From assembly GCA_016234555.1 (NCBI GenBank), contig JACRBJ010000012.1, positions 1 to 64,000 on the forward strand: DNA of 64,000 nt, read 5' to 3'. The position numbers and the translations under genes were made by a program. Each line of letters starts with the position of its first letter. The first letter of the stretch is position 1. A model generated the notes under the pieces. It was not told the DNA's origin and searched no databases. It saw nothing but the letters and a program-made list of their open reading frames with translations. Positions 27,153 to 35,188 of the stretch are shown here, one piece after another. The stretch comes from Chloroflexota bacterium (GTDB lineage: Bacteria; Chloroflexota; Anaerolineae; Anaerolineales; Villigracilaceae).

Positions 27153-27206
27153 CACGTTCGCAAATTGCGCTTCCAGCAAGTTAAAAAGGCGCAATTTGCG
27201 AACGTG
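27153..27206. repeat. 18-bp perfect inverted repeat in the recJ / 27248 intergenic region
   Basis: CACGTTCGCAAATTGCGC (27153-27170) is perfectly inverted at 27189-27206 around an 18-base spacer, with further partial symmetry (GGGTATAAT-like flanks) outside. It could be a regulator site, a cruciform or a tiny element remnant. Confidence 0.65.
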
Positions 27207-27211
27207 AAGGG

Positions 27212-27217
27212 TATAAT
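27212..27217 (+). promoter_or_regulatory. -10 element for the 27248 gene
   Basis: TATAAT, about 30 bases before the ATG and directly after the 18-bp inverted repeat, so the repeat occupies the -35 region. Confidence 0.45.
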
Positions 27218-27247
27218 TTGATTGTCGTTGTGACAAAGGAGTGAACC

Positions 27248-27763
27248 ATGAGACAACCTACCGCAGAAGAAAAACTCGTGACCGTGATGGTCTACACCAA
27301 TGACATGCTGGCACGCGGAGAGATGATCGCAAGGGAAAACGCGCGCGTAAGTATCTGGCTTCGCACCCAGGGCGTCCCGAACTATATCCACCTTTTGAAG
27401 CCGCAGGTGATTTCCTTTGCGGGTGGCGCTCCCAAGACCTTTTCGTTCTCTGAGTTGTTCGTTCCGACCGTACAGGCGACCGCGTTTCACCTTGCGCCTC
27501 CCGCCGCGGAACCTTTGGATTACGAAGCCAGCGAGCAGAACCGCACGATGCAGACGCTGGATGTGATGATCGGCTCTTTTATCCTGAAAGGCAAGCTTCG
27601 CATTTCCATGCAGACCGACGTCTCCACCAGCCTGGACGTGATGCGTACGACATGGCTTTCGATTTACGAAGCCGAAATCGTCAACCCATACCTGCCGCAG
27701 TTTCATGTGAACGTGCCGATGCTACTGGTGAACTCCAACCAGGTGTCTCTTGGAATACAATGA
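27248..27763 (+). CDS. Conserved hypothetical protein (DUF6812-like)
   Basis: 171 aa, no signal peptide. Two similar halves each show a short beta-rich unit: 'ARGEMIARENARVSIWL ... LLKPQVISF' and 'LKGKLRISMQTDVSTSLDVM', ending 'VPMLLVNSNQVSLGI'. The pattern resembles small two-unit beta proteins annotated as DUF6812. The ribosome-binding site AAAGGAG is strong. Function unknown. Confidence 0.7.
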   Translation: MRQPTAEEKLVTVMVYTNDMLARGEMIARENARVSIWLRTQGVPNYIHLLKPQVISFAGGAPKTFSFSELFVPTVQATAFHLAPPAAEPLDYEASEQNRTMQTLDVMIGSFILKGKLRISMQTDVSTSLDVMRTTWLSIYEAEIVNPYLPQFHVNVPMLLVNSNQVSLGIQ

Positions 27764-27781
27764 GGAATTGAAAAATTCCCC

Positions 27782-27809
27782 ATGACAAAATAAACCAAAA
27801 TGGTATAAT
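27782..27809 (+). promoter_or_regulatory. Promoter of tRNA-Pro
   Basis: TATAAT at 27804-27809, 10 bases before the mature 5' end, with ATGACA at 27782-27787 as a moderate -35 (16-bp spacer). Confidence 0.55.
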
Positions 27810-27819
27810 GCACTCCGTT

Positions 27820-27893
27820 CGGGGTGTGGCTCAGCCCGGTAGAGCGCACGGTTCGGGTCCGTGAGGTCGGCGGTTCGAATCCGCCCACCCCGA
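27820..27893 (+). tRNA. tRNA-Pro (anticodon CGG)
   Basis: A full cloverleaf: acceptor CGGGGTG/CACCCCG with discriminator A, D stem GCTC/GAGC, anticodon stem CACGG/CCGTG with loop TTCGGGT (anticodon CGG), T stem GGCGG/CCGCC with loop TTCGAAT. CCA is not encoded. Confidence 0.93.
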
Positions 27894-27896
27894 CAA

Positions 27897-27927
27897 AAAA
27901 CACCGTCTTCGAGGAAGGCGGTGTTTT
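27897..27927 (+). terminator. Terminator of tRNA-Pro
   Basis: AAAACACCG/CGGTGTTTT hairpin starting 4 bases after the tRNA. It also faces the end of psuG on the other strand. Confidence 0.75.
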
Positions 27928-27939
27928 CGTTAATCGACA

Positions 27940-28869
27940 CTAGATCGCCCAGCCTTTTTTTCTTCCACCCAATTCACCGGCGATCTGCGCCGCGAGGCGG
28001 GCGTTGTTCAGGAGCATGGCAAGGTTTGCCTTCAACGATTTCCCCTTTGTCAATTCGCTGATACGTCCCAGCAGGAACGGGGTGAGCTTTTGCCCATGTA
28101 TTCCCTGTTCGATGGCTTCGGCGGAGGCTTTGGCGATGATCGGCTCCATCTTGGCGGCGGGGATGGCGTCGGCTTCGGGGATGGGGTTGGCGACAAGGAT
28201 GCCGCTCTTCATGCCCAAATTCCAATGTGCCCGCGCGAATTCAGCAATCTCCTTCGGCGAGTCGAGCCGGGCGCTGACGCCGAGTCGGCTTTCACGGGAG
28301 TAGAAGGCGGGGAATTCGTCGGTCTGATAGCCGACGACTGGGACGCCCATCGTTTCGAGATATTCCAGCGTGGCGGGCAGGTCCAAAATGGCTTTGCCCC
28401 CCGCGCAGACCACGATGGTGGGAATCTCAGCCAGCGAGCGCAGGTCGGTTGAAACATCGAAGGCTGATTCCTTGTGTACGCCGCCGATGCCGCCCGTGGC
28501 AAAGACTTTGATACCCGCCATGTTCGCGGCATACATTGTCCCTGCAACCGTTGTGCCGCCGTCCGCCTTTTTGACGATGGCGGTGGCGAAGTCGCGGTGA
28601 CTCACTTTCAGTGTGGATTCGCTGTCTGCAAGACGAACCAGCTCCTCGTCCGATAAACCGATGTGGATTTTACCTTCGAGCAAGGCAATCGTCGCGGGAG
28701 TCGCTCCAGCCTCACGCACAGCTTTTTCCATATCCCGCGCCAGTTGCAGGTTTTGCGGGCGGGGAAGTCCGTGCGTGATGACGGTGGATTCAAGGGCCAC
28801 GACGGGGGTATCCAGGTCGAGCGCGATCTTTATCTCGGGGGTAATGACGAAATCGGGATGCTTTATCAT
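27940..28869 (-). CDS. psuG: Pseudouridine-5'-phosphate glycosidase
   Basis: 309 aa from ATG 28869, which overlaps the previous stop as ATGA; ATG 28884 would add 5 residues. Family motifs are 'VVALESTVITHGLPRP', 'VSHRDFATAI', 'GGTTVAGTM', 'FATGGIGGVH', 'VCAGGKAILDL' and 'LVANPIPEADAIP'. It reversibly splits pseudouridine 5'-phosphate to uracil and ribose 5-phosphate. No psuK is adjacent. Coupling to the SPFH pair is structural rather than obviously functional. Confidence 0.92.
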   Translation of the reverse strand: MIKHPDFVITPEIKIALDLDTPVVALESTVITHGLPRPQNLQLARDMEKAVREAGATPATIALLEGKIHIGLSDEELVRLADSESTLKVSHRDFATAIVKKADGGTTVAGTMYAANMAGIKVFATGGIGGVHKESAFDVSTDLRSLAEIPTIVVCAGGKAILDLPATLEYLETMGVPVVGYQTDEFPAFYSRESRLGVSARLDSPKEIAEFARAHWNLGMKSGILVANPIPEADAIPAAKMEPIIAKASAEAIEQGIHGQKLTPFLLGRISELTKGKSLKANLAMLLNNARLAAQIAGELGGRKKGWAI

Positions 28870-30449
28870 GATTTGTTTACCCAATGGTCGGTGAAATACG
28901 AAATGTTCTTGATCGCCTTTTCGATGCTTGCGAGATCGGCCTGCTTTTCCTCCAATGGCTTGCTGTCGCTTTCGATCAGCGATTTGCCGGCGTTCATTTC
29001 CTTGCGGAAGGCTTTGAGTATTTCCAGCGCGATGACTTTGGAGCTTCTCTGACCGCCGGATTGAAGCAACTGCCGCCTGTAATCTGCAACCGTTTCAAGG
29101 TCGGTCATAAGCAGTTTCTCGAGCTCTTTTTCCGAAGGTGCTTTGCGCGGCGTTTTTTCGTAGTTTCGGATGATAACATGGTCCACAAGGTTGGCAATCT
29201 CCGCCACTTCCTGCCGCCTCTTCCAGCGTTCCAGCGCGTTGCGCTTCTGCGAATTTTCACGCGAAAGGTCCCAGGCTTTTTTATGCTTTTCGAGAATCAG
29301 GTTGGAGGGTAACTGCCAGGTTCCGATGTCGATCCAGTCAATGGTTACGCCGAGGCTGGCAGCTTTGTCCTTGAATTCCTTTTCAAAGAACAGGGCGGTG
29401 ATCTTCGAGCGCGACTGGAAATTTGGCGCGGTGGATTTCTTGCGCATCTCCTCGGTCATTTGCTGTCCCGTCATTTCGAGCCGCATCTGCATCAAGGTCT
29501 GGTCGTTTTGGGAAGCGTTGTCCATTTCCTTCTGGCTGATGCTGGCGAGGATTTCGCTTAGATTATGGGATTTGATCAAATCTTCGAACTCGGAGACGAT
29601 CAACGGGATGACGGTTGTGTCCCAAGGGAAGGTGATTCCCGAACGGGTGGAGGGTTCCGGTGTGATGATAGTCTGGTTGTAGACGAGGGCTTGCACGGCG
29701 TGTTCATCGAACAGGTAGCTGCCGTCCTGCGCCATGTCGTCTTCTGCGCCTCCCTTGCGCAGGATGCTGAAGATGACCTTGATGTCGTGCACTTCCAGCG
29801 GAATGCCGTCCTTTGTGCGCGATTTGACCGAAAGTCCGCTGACGAACTGGTCGCGCAGGTTGATGATGGCATATTCGCGCTTGCCGACTTCATCATACCT
29901 GCCGATCTCACGGATGCGTTCGAACCTGCCAAGTTTCCACGGGTCGCTGCGCGGGTAAATGATCTCCGGTTCCCCGGTGACTGTTTCGAGCAGGGCAATG
30001 CTGTCGAGGTTGATCTGGATCTTTCCCGGTCCGCCGATCAGGATCAGGGGTGATTTCTCGTCCTCCGCGGAAATTTTTCCTTCGTTGATCGTGATTTTCT
30101 CGTGACCGTAGCCGAAGGTCACATCTTCGAGAAAACTGGCGGCAAGGTCTTCGTCGTCCAGTTCGTACACATCGTCCAGGTAACGCGCCGCCATGACTCT
30201 CGCAAGGCTGTAGACAACTGTCAGCAGAGGAATGTATTTGATCAGGCTCATACCGATGATGACGCCGATGTTGAGTTGTCCCTTTGCGCCGCTGCCGAGA
30301 ATCATGACAACCGCGCTGAATAAGCTCAGGACGAGCCAGATTACCAAGAAGATGAATCCGCGCCATCTGTTTCTGAATTCCACGCCCTGATCGGTCAGGC
30401 GATAGAGCAGGGATGTGAATTCGTCGCGGCGAATCTGTTGCCGTTTCAT
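28866..30449 (-). CDS. SPFH/Band-7-like membrane protein, second of a pair
   Basis: 527 aa. Two membrane helices near the N-terminus (about 31-55 and 62-90) are followed by a beta-rich region. A Band-7-like domain ('VKSRTKDGIPLEVHDIKVIFSI ... ALVYNQTI') and a long helical C-terminal region rich in charged residues follow. It is paralogous in layout to the upstream 477-aa protein and overlaps it by 4 bases. SPFH proteins form oligomeric membrane rings. The SPFH assignment rests on the 'T.DG..l.v...i.f' pattern and the helical tail. Confidence 0.65.
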   Translation of the reverse strand: MKRQQIRRDEFTSLLYRLTDQGVEFRNRWRGFIFLVIWLVLSLFSAVVMILGSGAKGQLNIGVIIGMSLIKYIPLLTVVYSLARVMAARYLDDVYELDDEDLAASFLEDVTFGYGHEKITINEGKISAEDEKSPLILIGGPGKIQINLDSIALLETVTGEPEIIYPRSDPWKLGRFERIREIGRYDEVGKREYAIINLRDQFVSGLSVKSRTKDGIPLEVHDIKVIFSILRKGGAEDDMAQDGSYLFDEHAVQALVYNQTIITPEPSTRSGITFPWDTTVIPLIVSEFEDLIKSHNLSEILASISQKEMDNASQNDQTLMQMRLEMTGQQMTEEMRKKSTAPNFQSRSKITALFFEKEFKDKAASLGVTIDWIDIGTWQLPSNLILEKHKKAWDLSRENSQKRNALERWKRRQEVAEIANLVDHVIIRNYEKTPRKAPSEKELEKLLMTDLETVADYRRQLLQSGGQRSSKVIALEILKAFRKEMNAGKSLIESDSKPLEEKQADLASIEKAIKNISYFTDHWVNKS

Positions 30450-31879
30450 GGTTTGCCTCCGCTTGCCGGGCTGGCTGGCGGGTTTGGATTATTGTCGAGA
30501 AGCCATTTCCAGATCTCGTCCAACTTTTTTAGTTCCTCTTCCGTGTCGCTGCCCGCGGCGCTTTCATTGAGGATGAATTCCTTGAGCGGCTGGATCAACA
30601 ATTGCAGGGTCTTGAACGGGTTTTCCTGCGGCAGGGTGGTTTTTCCGCCGAATTGGCGCGAGGCGATTCTTGCAAAACTTCTGCTGGCTTCGCTGCGCGC
30701 GGCGGTTTCGATCAGGTTTTCCATCTCCTTGAGGTGCCCAGCTTCCTTTTGGGCGATCTTCAACCATTCGGCACTCCACTGTTGGATGATTTGTTCTTCG
30801 AGGGCAGGCTCAAAGAGGACGTTGTGAATCCGCACTTCCATGATCTCGAGTCCGCGCGACTGCAATTGTTTGAACTCATGGCTTTCGACCCACTCGCCGT
30901 TGCCGATGCCGGTCTCATCCAGCGCCTCCACATTGGCTTGTTTGACGCGCTTGTTGATGGCTGCTTCGATGATTTGCAGCCCGCTTGCGCCGTTTTTGTC
31001 GACGGCGGTGAACAGGTCGCCCAGTTTGAACTTACGGATGTATTCGCGCCAGATGTTTACAACCAGATGCGCTGGCAGCTTGTTCCACTCCAGGCGGACC
31101 TTGCTGTTTTCCGAAGCCCCCAGTTGTATCACCTCGCGGGTGATGGCGTTGCGGACGGCGTCCGCGTCGAAGCCGTAGTACGAGGTCACGCCGCTTTCGG
31201 TTGGGACCCGTTGGGCGGGGCGTTTGATGCAGAAGCGAATGCTGATGGTGGGGGATATTTCGAAGCCGTCACGGGTCAAGCCGCCGGTTTGCTGACGGCG
31301 AGCCTGGGTCTCGTTGTATTCCTTCGGCGATGAGATTGGGTGGAGGAATGGCTGGCTGGTTGCCAGTGGACCAATGAACTGCCACTGCGCCCGCAGGTCC
31401 ACGCTGCCCGCGATGTATTCGTCGCCTTTTGTAAATTTGATTCCGGGTCCCACCGTGTCTGTGATCTCAGTGTCGGTGCGCAGGACGAGGGCGCTGGCCG
31501 TATCCAGCACGATCAAGCCGGCTCCGCGTTTATCCGCCTCGCCCTCGTGCTTGATCACTCGTCCGTTCTTGACGAACAGCGCCGGTCCGCGCTTGCCGTT
31601 TTCAAAGTTTTTGACCCGCTCCGCAATCTCCGCCCTTTGCTTTGGATTTTGAATGGGCAGGACGAACTGCGAGAAAAAATGGATTAACTGGTCGCGCAGG
31701 ACAAACGCAACGACGACGTCCACACCGAGGATGAAAAAACTGACAAGGTAATACACGACGCCGGTGGTGGGGACATCCATCCACCACATCACCGCCTGCC
31801 ATATCACGTTGGCAGTAATAATCACCCCTGCCGGGGTCCCCAAAAATTTGCCAATTCCGTTGAACAGTTTTCCGATCAT
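30446..31879 (-). CDS. SPFH/Band-7-like membrane protein, first of a pair
   Basis: 477 aa. N-terminal hydrophobic helices (about 16-62) precede a Band-7-like domain: 'VRTDTEITDTVGPGIKFTKGD', 'LTRDGFEISPTISIRFCIK' and 'AVRNAITREV'. Next come 'WREYIRKFKLGDLFT' and 'LQSRGLEIMEVRIHNVLF', then a helical assembly region and an acidic, Pro-rich end. This is the classic stomatin/prohibitin succession. It probably forms a hetero-oligomer with the next gene product. Confidence 0.75.
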   Translation of the reverse strand: MIGKLFNGIGKFLGTPAGVIITANVIWQAVMWWMDVPTTGVVYYLVSFFILGVDVVVAFVLRDQLIHFFSQFVLPIQNPKQRAEIAERVKNFENGKRGPALFVKNGRVIKHEGEADKRGAGLIVLDTASALVLRTDTEITDTVGPGIKFTKGDEYIAGSVDLRAQWQFIGPLATSQPFLHPISSPKEYNETQARRQQTGGLTRDGFEISPTISIRFCIKRPAQRVPTESGVTSYYGFDADAVRNAITREVIQLGASENSKVRLEWNKLPAHLVVNIWREYIRKFKLGDLFTAVDKNGASGLQIIEAAINKRVKQANVEALDETGIGNGEWVESHEFKQLQSRGLEIMEVRIHNVLFEPALEEQIIQQWSAEWLKIAQKEAGHLKEMENLIETAARSEASRSFARIASRQFGGKTTLPQENPFKTLQLLIQPLKEFILNESAAGSDTEEELKKLDEIWKWLLDNNPNPPASPASGGKP

Positions 31880-31885
31880 CTTGCC

Positions 31886-31910
31886 CCGATTTTAAAGCAG
31901 AATCGGGGAA
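31886..31910 (-). promoter_or_regulatory. Hairpin just before the first SPFH start codon
   Basis: CCCCGATT/AATCGGGG with a 9-base loop ends 6 bases before the ATG, so the purine-rich AATCGGGG that would serve as ribosome-binding site is base-paired. This suggests translational control, or a terminator end of an upstream transcript. Confidence 0.4.
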
Positions 31911-32236
31911 TTGGGGAATTGGTCTTTTATATTGGAATTTTCTCGGAGCAGCACAAACTTCTTATCTCGAACGCACATTTAAGCTCCGTAAATCAACGCA
32001 AACTGGGATTGAATGAGCGAACGTTCGCGAGAATTCGCTGGTAAAAAATAAACCACCTTTAAGCGCAGTCCCGCGGCGTCTTGATGATGCCACGGATCAC
32101 CGCGAATAAAACTGATTTGGGTCCGTTTCATTTTAGTTGAAACCGTCCTGAAGGTTGGTTAAAAACGGCCAAATTCTCCCCACAAAACTTTCGGGACGTT
32201 CTTTACTGTCAACTCATTTGAAATACCCCGATTGAT
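31911..32236. other. Intergenic stretch with a 12-bp palindrome
   Basis: No gene is supported. It contains the perfect palindrome GCGAACGTTCGC (32017-32028) followed by CGAGAATTCGC. It separates the SPFH/psuG unit from the TPR gene cluster. Confidence 0.4.
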
Positions 32237-33079
32237 TCAGTCCTGTTCCACTTCTTCTTCCATGGGAAGGTTGCTTTCATTTTCCTGTAAATAGATTCGG
32301 GTTTGGGCTGAGCCGTAATTTTCATGATTTGACAGCCATCGCAGACTCCCGAGGAAGAATATTCCAATTAATATGTAACCCAGGAAATTGTTCCACGTAA
32401 CAATGCGGATGCCCAAAACGAAAAGAATCATTAGGGATAGCCCGCTGTTTATCCTAAAATGAGACAACGACCTCGAAAATTTTGCAAAAGCGTCTTTCGG
32501 GTTCTTTATGTGGTCGTATATCAGGATGGCTGATTCTTTGAGACTGGATGCGAGCTTTTTTCCAACGGGAGTTTGTGATATTGCCTTGAAAATGTTACGC
32601 ACAAAATCAACGGTGATTGGATTGTATAGTGGTCTTCGGCGCGATCTTTGGCGGGTCCTTGGGGGGTAGTCCCTTTTGGGATAGTCAAAGACATCCAATA
32701 ATTCAAGCCGGGTGTTGTCCATTTCTCCCGTTGAAGCCTGCGCCCTTTTTTCTTCCTGTAAAAGGAATGCGGATATATTTGTTCGTCCCATACCTTCTTC
32801 TGCCCTGCCCAATTGCCCGGTTAGATGCTGGTGATATTCGATGAGCCTGACCTTATCTTGCCTGCTGAGTCCCCTGGCTTTCAATATGCGGTCTTTGAGC
32901 CAGTTGAGATCGTTTTGATTCTGACAGATCATCAAATAGATTTTCCATGCCTCCATGTTTTGTGGATCGACGCGTACCACGGCATCGAGTACCAGTTCGG
33001 CGTTCTGAAACTGGTTGGCTTGGATCAACTGGTATGCCCGCTCAAGTAGGTGTGTTGGGATTGGCATTGTCGTATACAC
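32237..33079 (-). CDS. Small TPR-like protein with C-terminal membrane helices
   Basis: 280 aa (ATG 33067 is an alternative start). The N-terminal TPR-like pair ('AYQLIQANQFQNAELVLDAVV', 'VDPQNMEAWKIYLMIC') closely matches the preceding 93-aa protein. A basic, Arg-rich stretch (RTRQRSRRR, about 137-146) and two hydrophobic helices (about 212-250) follow, then an acidic tail. It probably sits in the membrane with the TPR unit cytoplasmic. It is last gene of the minus-strand TPR cluster, 12 bases after its paralogue. Confidence 0.65.
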   Translation of the reverse strand: MYTTMPIPTHLLERAYQLIQANQFQNAELVLDAVVRVDPQNMEAWKIYLMICQNQNDLNWLKDRILKARGLSRQDKVRLIEYHQHLTGQLGRAEEGMGRTNISAFLLQEEKRAQASTGEMDNTRLELLDVFDYPKRDYPPRTRQRSRRRPLYNPITVDFVRNIFKAISQTPVGKKLASSLKESAILIYDHIKNPKDAFAKFSRSLSHFRINSGLSLMILFVLGIRIVTWNNFLGYILIGIFFLGSLRWLSNHENYGSAQTRIYLQENESNLPMEEEVEQD

Positions 33080-33091
33080 TGTGAACGGTAA

Positions 33092-33373
33092 TTACAGGGA
33101 ATTCATTTTCTCTTCAAGCCGTTGAAGCACAAACCTCTGGGTGGCGAGCAGGTAATCGCGGTCGCGCACCTTCCTGTCCCAAACGTTGAAGATGTAATTG
33201 CGCAGGTCCTCCAGGTCATCCTGTGTATTACAAATATGGATGTAGGCGTCCCACGCCTCCACGTTCTGTGGGTCGGCGGATAACACCTGGTCCAAAATAT
33301 ATTGGGCTTCTGTGTGACAGTTTTTACTGATGTAATAGTATGCTTGATCCAGCATTTCCCATAGCTTTGGCAT
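33092..33373 (-). CDS. Short TPR-like protein
   Basis: 93 aa from ATG 33373, preceded by AAAGGAG; the open frame extends further upstream but without a good start. It consists of one TPR-like hairpin pair ('AQYILDQVLSADPQNVEAWDAYIHIC') plus a helical end. It is paralogous to the N-terminus of the next gene, suggesting duplication with gain of membrane helices. Confidence 0.65.
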   Translation of the reverse strand: MPKLWEMLDQAYYYISKNCHTEAQYILDQVLSADPQNVEAWDAYIHICNTQDDLEDLRNYIFNVWDRKVRDRDYLLATQRFVLQRLEEKMNSL

Positions 33374-33556
33374 GATCTTTACTCCTTTGTCCGTTGTACT
33401 GCCTTGATCATAGCTGGCACTCTTTTTTTTCGCCATCCAAACAAGTTCCGAATTGTCATACTCATTTTTGCCCCTGGTTGGGGGCATATTATTGATTCTT
33501 TTGCCATGATTTTGATGGTCATTTTTTGCGCGGGTATGGGCATTCCAGGCGCTGTG

Positions 33557-33602
33557 AGGCAGTAAAAAGCGGAGATATTTTTATCTCCGCTTTTTACTGC
33601 CT
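33557..33602. terminator. Bidirectional terminator with 21-bp stem
   Basis: The arms at 33557-33577 and 33582-33602 are perfectly complementary around a TTTT loop. Internal A5/T5 tracts flank a GC-rich core in both orientations. It ends the TPR operon about 45 bases after the 509-aa gene; 33603-33646 holds nothing else. Confidence 0.75.
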
Positions 33603-33646
33603 GTGTCGAAGATTTCAGGATGTGCCTGTGTCTTCGGAGATCGCCA

Positions 33647-35176
33647 TCACACATTGATGGCATATGTGGAAAGAAGCTCTTGAAAGCGATAGTCGTTGTG
33701 CAGGGAGTGGAAATCCGGATCGTTTTGAGCCCACGTGACATACGTCTGCTTGGATTGCAGCGCCACTTCCAACAGTTCGAGTGCGCGTTCGTTGTTCCCG
33801 CAGATCGCCTCAAGACAGGCATGGTTGTAATCGCTTTCCCCGTCAACCTGCATCGCGCGCGCTTTTTCGATATGTTTCTGGGCGACTTCCTCAAGTCCCA
33901 TCTTGCGGTATTGGCTGGCAAGTGACGCATGGGCTTGTGGCAGGCTGGGATCCAGTTCCAGAACTTTCTTGAAGGACCGGATCGCTTCCTCCCCTCTTTT
34001 TTCTGCTGCATAGACCAGTCCCAGCCGGTAGTGGCACATGGAGTTGGCGGGATTCAGGGAAATCGCTTTTTGGAAGGCGTGGATTGCATCCTTATATTGC
34101 CCCGCTGATTTGTAAGCTTCACCCAGGCTTTCCCAAAGGATGTAACTGCGCGGATTATTGCTGGTTGCCTGCTGGTATTTTATGATCTCCAGATTCAACG
34201 CCTGCCTATCTTCGGGAGACAGGTCGGTCAATGGGTATTTCGTCTGTGAATACTGTGTCGCCTCTGACGCCGTTTCAATTGCGGCTGTTTGAGGGACTTC
34301 GGAATAGCTGACATTTTCGTCGAAGGCAGCGTTTTCAGCAAAAGGATCGTTTGCCTCTGCTGCAATGTCTGCTGGTGAAATGTCGCATGTTTCAGGCGAC
34401 TCCACGGGAGGAATTGGAAGGACATCGCTTTGTGTATCATCATCGATGACCTTGGGTTCGCTTTGCAGATCGATTGGAATGATGATGTCCAACTCTTCCT
34501 CGGCTTTTGTTTCCGGTTCGGCAGGCGTGGCCGAGGGAATTGTTAAGTGGGCTTCCTCCACATAGGCGAGCTTCCATTCGCTTTGCGTGACAGTGGGCGG
34601 GGCAATGATGGCGCTTTCGAGCTGGGAATAATTTTCAAACTCAGGCGGCATCATTGCCCCTTCGAATTCCAGGTCTTCTGTGTGTGCCTCGGCGGCTTGG
34701 AACTCGGCATTGATTTCCAAAATCAGATTAACGGGTGTCCGTAAGTTTGCCGGGTTGCCTTTTGCAAGGATCGCGTCAAGATCGATCTCGGGCATCGAAA
34801 CCGTTAGCGGCACTTTCGCTTCCGCGCGGTTTTCCGGCGGTTGTTCGTAATCGTCCTGCTGCGGCATGATCAAGTCGGCGCGTTGATAGGCTTCGAGCGC
34901 GTTGCTGTAATCCTTGAGCTGGCGATATAGTATGCCGATGCGATTCCATGTGGCGGCTTTTTCCCTTTTGTCCGATAGTAGTTCGATGCCGCGGCGGTAG
35001 AGTTTGATGGCTTCGGTATATTTTCCAATCTGAACATACGCCAGCGCCAGATTGCTGTATGGCCTGCCAAACGTGTTCTCCAGCTTGATCGAGCGCAGGT
35101 AGGCATGGATGGCAGGCTCATACGCGCCATTCATAAAGTACAGGTTGCCAATTTCATTCCAAAATTCATGGTTCAT
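33647..35176 (-). CDS. Tetratricopeptide-repeat protein (509 aa)
   Basis: TPR units at both ends (about 1-110 and 340-480; 'NPANSMCHYRLGLVYAAEKRGEEAI', 'DPSLPQAHASLASQYRKMG') flank an acidic, low-complexity middle of about 200 residues rich in Glu, Pro and Ala. The N-terminus 'MNHEFWNEIGNLYFMNGAYEPAI' is nearly the same as the repeats of the two upstream TPR proteins. It is probably a soluble scaffold. It lies 12 bases after the 802-aa gene, with an AGGGG ribosome-binding site. Confidence 0.85.
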   Translation of the reverse strand: MNHEFWNEIGNLYFMNGAYEPAIHAYLRSIKLENTFGRPYSNLALAYVQIGKYTEAIKLYRRGIELLSDKREKAATWNRIGILYRQLKDYSNALEAYQRADLIMPQQDDYEQPPENRAEAKVPLTVSMPEIDLDAILAKGNPANLRTPVNLILEINAEFQAAEAHTEDLEFEGAMMPPEFENYSQLESAIIAPPTVTQSEWKLAYVEEAHLTIPSATPAEPETKAEEELDIIIPIDLQSEPKVIDDDTQSDVLPIPPVESPETCDISPADIAAEANDPFAENAAFDENVSYSEVPQTAAIETASEATQYSQTKYPLTDLSPEDRQALNLEIIKYQQATSNNPRSYILWESLGEAYKSAGQYKDAIHAFQKAISLNPANSMCHYRLGLVYAAEKRGEEAIRSFKKVLELDPSLPQAHASLASQYRKMGLEEVAQKHIEKARAMQVDGESDYNHACLEAICGNNERALELLEVALQSKQTYVTWAQNDPDFHSLHNDYRFQELLSTYAINV

Positions 35177-35188
35177 GGCAAACCCCTT

